Positions 33,194 to 36,346 of a stretch of DNA of 36,346 nucleotides are shown piece by piece. Position 1 is the stretch's first letter. Every line of letters starts with the position of its first letter. Below the pieces are notes generated by a model. The model made no database searches. It was not told the origin of the DNA and saw nothing but the letters and a program-made list of their open reading frames with translations. The position numbers and the translations under genes were made by a program. The stretch is taken from NCBI GenBank assembly GCA_005879585.1, contig VBKG01000331.1:1-36346 (forward strand), read 5' to 3'. This DNA is from Deltaproteobacteria bacterium. GTDB lineage: Bacteria > Desulfobacterota > Binatia > DP-6.

Positions 33194-33388
33194 CTAGTGG
33201 CCCAGGCCGGAGCCCGTCGTCTTCAGGTTCACGAGCGCGAAGAACAGCTCGTCGAGCGACGCGTAGAGGAATGGAGCGCCGTCGGCGACCGCGCCGAAGT
33301 CGCCCGCGTGCGGGCTCCAGCCGCGGACCTCGTCACCGTAGATCGGAAACAGCTCTTTCCCGATCCGGAGGTACGTCTGGTCGCTCAC
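33194..33388 (-). CDS. Small protein of unknown function (64 aa)
   Basis: The reading begins SDQTYLRIGKELFPIYGDEV after the GTG and ends LVNLKTTGSGLGH. It is neutral and soluble, with aromatic residues and no membrane helix or Cys. The GTG overlaps the acyltransferase stop in a GTGA junction like the other coupled genes here, which supports real translation. I do not recognise the family. Confidence 0.6.
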   Translation of the reverse strand: MSDQTYLRIGKELFPIYGDEVRGWSPHAGDFGAVADGAPFLYASLDELFFALVNLKTTGSGLGH

Positions 33389-34206
33389 CCGAAGAAAATC
33401 GACTGCCGGCGGCGCCGGAGTCGGGTGACCATGGCCTGCACCTTGCGGCGGACCTTGGCCGCTTCGGCGCGCGCCCGCTGGGTTCGCGCCTCGCCGTCGG
33501 GAACGGAGAGCCGGAGCGGCTTGCCGAAGCGGATGAACCACTTCGTCGGCAGCGGGATCGTGCCGAGCAGCCCGAGCAACGGGAAGAACGGCGTCAGCGG
33601 CACGTACGGCACGCCGAGCATCCGCCCGACGCTCTCGGCGCGCCCGACGACCGGATAGATCTCCTCCGCGCCCACCACGGCGACCGGCACGACGGGCACG
33701 TCGAGCGCGAGCGCGAGCCGGACGAAGCCCGAGCTGAACTGGCGGAGCCGGTAGCGGTCGGCGAACGTCTTGGCCACGCCCGGGACGCCCTCGGGAAAGA
33801 GCAGCACGAGCTCGCCCAGGCGGAGGAGCGCGAGCGCGTTCTCGCGCGAGGCGACCGCGCCGCCGGCCTTTCGGTAGAAGGTCGCGACGGGACCCATGTT
33901 CTCGACGAACCGGTCGTAGAGGAAGCGCAGCGTCCGCGCCCGATGCAGCTCGACGGCGGTGACGATCATGGCGCCGTCGAACGGGATCGCGCCGGAGTGG
34001 TTCGCGAGCAGGAGCGCCGGGCCACCGGTCGGCAGGTTGTGGGCCCCGCTCACCTCCACGCGCCAGTACTTGTCGTGGAGGAACCGGACCGCCGGCAGCA
34101 TGCGCTGCCGGAGCGCGGGATCCAGCCCGAAGGGATCCTCGCCCGCTTCGATGTCCAGCGTGACGACTGGCGCCGCGCTGTCCGCGTCCTTCCCGCCTCC
34201 GCGCAC
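33385..34206 (-). CDS. Lysophospholipid acyltransferase family protein (PlsC-like)
   Basis: A 273-residue acyltransferase. LLLANHSGAIPFDGAMI carries the catalytic His70 and Asp77, with six residues between them instead of the HxxxxD of PlsC; this looks like the MGAT-like branch. FPEG is at 137-140, and PVVPVAVVGAEEIYPVV follows. The C-terminus is basic. It probably transfers acyl groups to a glycerol lipid at the membrane. GTG 34206 is preferred because AAGGAGGGG lies 6 nt upstream. A possible promoter is just ahead of it. Confidence 0.85.
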   Translation of the reverse strand: MRGGGKDADSAAPVVTLDIEAGEDPFGLDPALRQRMLPAVRFLHDKYWRVEVSGAHNLPTGGPALLLANHSGAIPFDGAMIVTAVELHRARTLRFLYDRFVENMGPVATFYRKAGGAVASRENALALLRLGELVLLFPEGVPGVAKTFADRYRLRQFSSGFVRLALALDVPVVPVAVVGAEEIYPVVGRAESVGRMLGVPYVPLTPFFPLLGLLGTIPLPTKWFIRFGKPLRLSVPDGEARTQRARAEAAKVRRKVQAMVTRLRRRRQSIFFG

Positions 34207-34230
34207 GCGCTTCCCCTCCTTCCGCGTTGC

Positions 34231-34260
34231 CCTATATCCCAGGTCGATTGGAGAAGACAA
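34231..34260 (-). promoter_or_regulatory. Candidate internal promoter of the acyltransferase
   Basis: TTGTCT (34260-34255), 18-bp spacer, TATAGG (34236-34231), 24 bp before GTG 34206, with a Shine-Dalgarno between. Confidence 0.4.
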
Positions 34261-34280
34261 GATGAAATCACTCGACACGG

Positions 34281-34697
34281 TCACGCGAGCGCGACCGTCG
34301 CAGTGCCGATGACCAAACGTTCGGCCTCTTCGCCTTCGAGCCACACGTCGAGCTCGACGGACCGGCTCGCGTCGTCCTTCTGCGTGACGGCGGCGCACAG
34401 GCGGATCGTCCGGTCGGGCAGCACGAGTCCGCGAAACGTCGTTCCGAGCCGGCGAAGCGTGCCGGGTCCCGCCCACGCCTCGAGAAAGCTCGCGAGAATA
34501 CCCATGCTCATGTTCCCGGGCGTGATCATGCCCGGCAGCCCCTCGCGGCGCGCGCCCTCGTCGTCGGTGAAACGCGGCGACCACTGGCCGCCGGCGCGTG
34601 CGTAGGCGCGCACCTGGTCCTTCGAGAGGAAGAACGAGCGGGCGGACAGCTCGTCGCCTTCCTCGACGTCGTCGAAGCGAAGACGTTCAGGCATCAC
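34281..34697 (-). CDS. MaoC-like hotdog protein lacking the hydratase dyad
   Basis: A 138-residue single hotdog domain of MaoC type. The signature usually reads GDxNPxH; here YARAGGQWSPRFTDDEGAR has Gln38 for Asp and Phe43 for His, the two catalytic residues of R-specific enoyl-CoA hydratases. GLPGMITPGNMSMGILASFL and FRGLVLPDRTIRL follow the family. It probably pairs with the next hotdog protein. GTG 34697 (or ATG 34694) overlaps the upstream stop as GTGA. The role is inferred from the cluster. Confidence 0.82.
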   Translation of the reverse strand: MMPERLRFDDVEEGDELSARSFFLSKDQVRAYARAGGQWSPRFTDDEGARREGLPGMITPGNMSMGILASFLEAWAGPGTLRRLGTTFRGLVLPDRTIRLCAAVTQKDDASRSVELDVWLEGEEAERLVIGTATVALA

Positions 34698-35122
34698 CGG
34701 TGCATGAAGCGGTTGTCGACGATGGCGAGCATCTCGCCTCGCTGATTCGAGAGCGTGTAGCGGATGACGACGAACACCATGCTGCCCGTGCGCCCGGTCT
34801 TCTCGTACACCTCGTGCACGGTCGACCGGACCTCGATCGTGTCTCCTGGCCGGACCGGTGCGCCGAGCTGGATGTCCTTGCCGGCGTCGAACCCGCTCCG
34901 GACGTCGATGAGCTTCAGGAGCTCCTCTGGGTAAAAACGACCGCCGCGGAAGCGAACGCAGTAGGTCGGGTGGGCGACGAGTGCGGGACCCGCTTCGGTG
35001 TACTCCGGCCGGGTCTCCCCGAGCGCACGCGCGAACGCGACGAGCTCGTCGGCGGTGACCGGGCCCTCCACCGTGCGATCGAACTCGCGGCCGATGATCG
35101 CAGGATCGAGGGCCAGCGGCAC
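34694..35122 (-). CDS. MaoC N-terminal-type (FAS1-like) hotdog protein
   Basis: A 142-residue hotdog domain of the MaoC_dehydrat_N kind. FARALGETRPEYTEAGP has Glu36 and Tyr41 where hydratases have Asp and His, as is usual for the non-catalytic half of such pairs. AHPTYCVRFRGGRFYPEELL and PVRPGDTIEVRSTVHEVYEKTGRTGSMVFVV are typical. With the following gene it would form a heterodimer. The start is GTG 35122, 40 bp after the PHP gene; no clear Shine-Dalgarno. Confidence 0.85.
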   Translation of the reverse strand: MPLALDPAIIGREFDRTVEGPVTADELVAFARALGETRPEYTEAGPALVAHPTYCVRFRGGRFYPEELLKLIDVRSGFDAGKDIQLGAPVRPGDTIEVRSTVHEVYEKTGRTGSMVFVVIRYTLSNQRGEMLAIVDNRFMHR

Positions 35123-35162
35123 CGGGGGAAGCTAGGACATCGGCTGCGCAGTCGCAACCGAG

Positions 35163-35801
35163 TCAGCGCGCCCGGAAGTCGACGGGCCGATAGCGGCCGT
35201 CGCGCAGCTGCGCGACCAGATCGTCCATCGAGCGGATCGGCGCGTCGAACTCGGTCGCGCACACCCCGACGAAGCTGACGAGATGCGAGTCGCTGCCGCC
35301 GTACGCCTTGTAGCCGAGGCGCTGGACGAGCTCTTCGACACGCGCCTCCTCGCCCTTCTTGCTGCCGCCGTTGAGCGCCTCGACGGCGACGACGCCCTCG
35401 AGTGGCGGCTTGCGCTGGTAGTGGTCGCAGAGCCCCACGGTCGCGCGTCCCGGATGACAGGGCAGCGCGATGCCGCCGAGCCGCGCGACGTCGGTGACGA
35501 GGGCCTGCGCGGAAAGGCGCACGTCGCTGAAGTCGAAGCGCGCGAGGATGTCCGGGTTGACGCCGTAGACGAGCACGTGCCCGTAGTCGGTCTCGACCTC
35601 CGCGGCGTTGAGGATCAGGAATCCGTACCGGTCCTCGAGCGCGCGGTAGTCGCGCGCCGGATCGAACTGGCGGTGCTCGGTGAGTACGATGCCGTCGAGC
35701 GGCCGCTCGGCGCGCTTCCGCTGGAGGACCTTCAGGTACGCTTCGACCGGCGCACGGCTGTCGTCCGAGAGCTCGGAGTGCAGATGGAGGTCGAGGATCA
35801 C
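35163..35801 (-). CDS. PHP-domain metal-dependent phosphoesterase
   Basis: A 212-residue PHP protein. DLHLHSELSDDS (H6, H8), VLTEHRQFDP, ILNAAEVETDYGH, ALPCHPGRATVG and YGGSDSH give the usual metal-binding set of His, Glu and Asp, all present. Substrates in the family range from nucleotides to sugar phosphates and nucleic acid ends. The GTG overlaps the DUF35 stop as GTGA, so it is co-translated with the thiolase/DUF35 genes, an unusual place for a PHP protein. Confidence 0.87.
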   Translation of the reverse strand: MILDLHLHSELSDDSRAPVEAYLKVLQRKRAERPLDGIVLTEHRQFDPARDYRALEDRYGFLILNAAEVETDYGHVLVYGVNPDILARFDFSDVRLSAQALVTDVARLGGIALPCHPGRATVGLCDHYQRKPPLEGVVAVEALNGGSKKGEEARVEELVQRLGYKAYGGSDSHLVSFVGVCATEFDAPIRSMDDLVAQLRDGRYRPVDFRAR

Positions 35802-36214
35802 GCGGGCCGGAACTTCGGTAGCGTGGTCGCCGCGGTCACGTCGTCGAACACGACCGTCACCGGCATGCCGACGCGTACGGCGTCCCCCGCGCAGCCGACG
35901 AGGTTCGTCACGAGCCTCGGCCCCTCCTCGAGCTCGACCATGGCGAGCACGTACGGCACCTCTTCGCGAAACCCCGGCGTCTGATTCTGGTGGATGACGC
36001 TGAACGTGTACACCGTCCCCCGCCCGCTCGCGCGCACCCACTCGGCGGCCGACGACAGGCACGCCGGGCAGAGCGCGCGCGCATAGAACCGCGCCGTCCC
36101 ACAGTCGCGGCAGCGTTGAAAGTAGAGCTCGTGCCGCGCGAGCGCCTCCCAGTAGCCGCGCGACTCCTCGTCGACGCGCGGCAGCGGCTTCCTGTAGGGC
36201 CTCGTCTCCGCCAT
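35798..36214 (-). CDS. DUF35 zinc-ribbon/OB-fold acyl-CoA-associated protein
   Basis: A 138-residue protein with a rubredoxin-like zinc ribbon, C35/C38 (CRDC) and C49/C52 (CPAC), then an OB-fold (GRGTVYTFSVIHQNQTPGF, VPYVLAMVELEEGPRLVTNL, VGMPVTVVFDD). DUF35 proteins form complexes with thiolase-like enzymes and can bind acyl-CoA. In steroid side-chain degradation DUF35 is fused to a MaoC domain (ChsH2) and binds the aldolase Ltp2. The gene follows a thiolase-like gene by one base, as expected for such a complex. Confidence 0.9.
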   Translation of the reverse strand: MAETRPYRKPLPRVDEESRGYWEALARHELYFQRCRDCGTARFYARALCPACLSSAAEWVRASGRGTVYTFSVIHQNQTPGFREEVPYVLAMVELEEGPRLVTNLVGCAGDAVRVGMPVTVVFDDVTAATTLPKFRPA

Positions 36215-36215
36215 G

Positions 36216-36346
36216 TCACCCTCGCCCGAGGATCATCGTTACGCCGCTGTGTCGCTGGCCGAGCATGCCTCCCGTGCCGTGGACGAGCGCGAGCTTCGCG
36301 TCGGGGACCTGCGCCTGCTCTCGCTCGCCGCGCAGCTGCCGCACGG
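36216..36346 (-). CDS. Thiolase-like protein, C-terminal end (cut by window edge)
   Basis: The visible 42 residues read VRQLRGERE then KLALVHGTGGMLGQRHSGVT and end MILGRG before TGA. This is the end of a thiolase-fold protein. True thiolases have a catalytic Cys in a CxGGG motif here; this protein has HGTGG, as in lipid-transfer thiolase-like (SCP-x/Ltp2) proteins, so it may be an aldolase or a non-thiolase. The partner DUF35 gene follows by one base. Most of the protein lies outside the window. Confidence 0.8.
   Translation of the reverse strand, partial: VRQLRGEREQAQVPDAKLALVHGTGGMLGQRHSGVTMILGRG

Overview
The window is about 36 kb of GC-rich bacterial chromosome carrying only cellular genes; I see no phage, transposase, CRISPR array or tRNA. 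It fits a Gram-negative of the former Deltaproteobacteria, possibly Binatota or a relative (inference). The reasons are a tandem pair of DUF507 genes, a stand-alone SPOUT methyltransferase between trmD and rplS, several lipoproteins, a murein-recycling set, and a thiolase/DUF35/MaoC lipid-catabolism cluster.

Layout. 1-1615 (minus): proC (cut by the window edge), yggS, maf. 1688-3721 (plus): a GH23 lytic transglycosylase. 3878-7342 (minus): LD-carboxypeptidase, serine hydrolase and mpl, which with the transglycosylase cover most of a murein-peptide recycling route. 7418-14377 (plus): two DUF507 genes, groES-groEL with a clear terminator, then ffh-rpsP-khpA-rimM-trmD-SPOUT methyltransferase-rplS. 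14384-19311 (minus): TPR lipoprotein, LolB-like lipoprotein, two peptide-ABC ATPases, bactofilin. 19714-20444 (minus): zinc-ribbon protein and moaE. 20536-22372 (plus): miaB and a secreted nuclease. 22327-24204 (minus): TMTC-like membrane protein. 24386-26586 (plus): CPA2 antiporter and a coupled 25-residue ORF. 26588-28736 (minus): ketopantoate reductase, JAMM peptidase, DHODH-like protein. 28821-29942 (plus): M20 peptidase. 29945-30892 (minus): flippase-like protein. 30948-32348 (plus): FAD oxidoreductase. 32345-36346 (minus): thiolase-like end, DUF35, PHP, two hotdog proteins, acyltransferase, a 64-aa protein, amidohydrolase.

The best candidate for something undescribed is a dispersed, structured repeat of about 106-112 bp. 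There are three copies: 3762-3873 (+), 19439-19544 (-) and 19649-19758 (+). All share a core hairpin with the same bulged base and compensatory changes in both stem halves, and a terminal GACCCGAG/CTCGGGTC hairpin, which is degenerate in the minus copy. One copy supplies the C-terminal codons of moaE.

A second theme is promoter layout. Several genes have a -35/-10 pair with 17-18 bp spacing, no Shine-Dalgarno, and the start codon 6-10 nt after the -10 box, which predicts leaderless mRNAs. At divergent gene pairs the -35 boxes lie back to back. This layout also argues for an internal TTG as the true start of the LD-carboxypeptidase gene. Other points are a probable CTG start in the second DUF507 gene, a 30-bp-armed inverted repeat downstream of trmD, and a lipid-catabolism cluster in which several enzymes have lost canonical catalytic or metal-binding residues.
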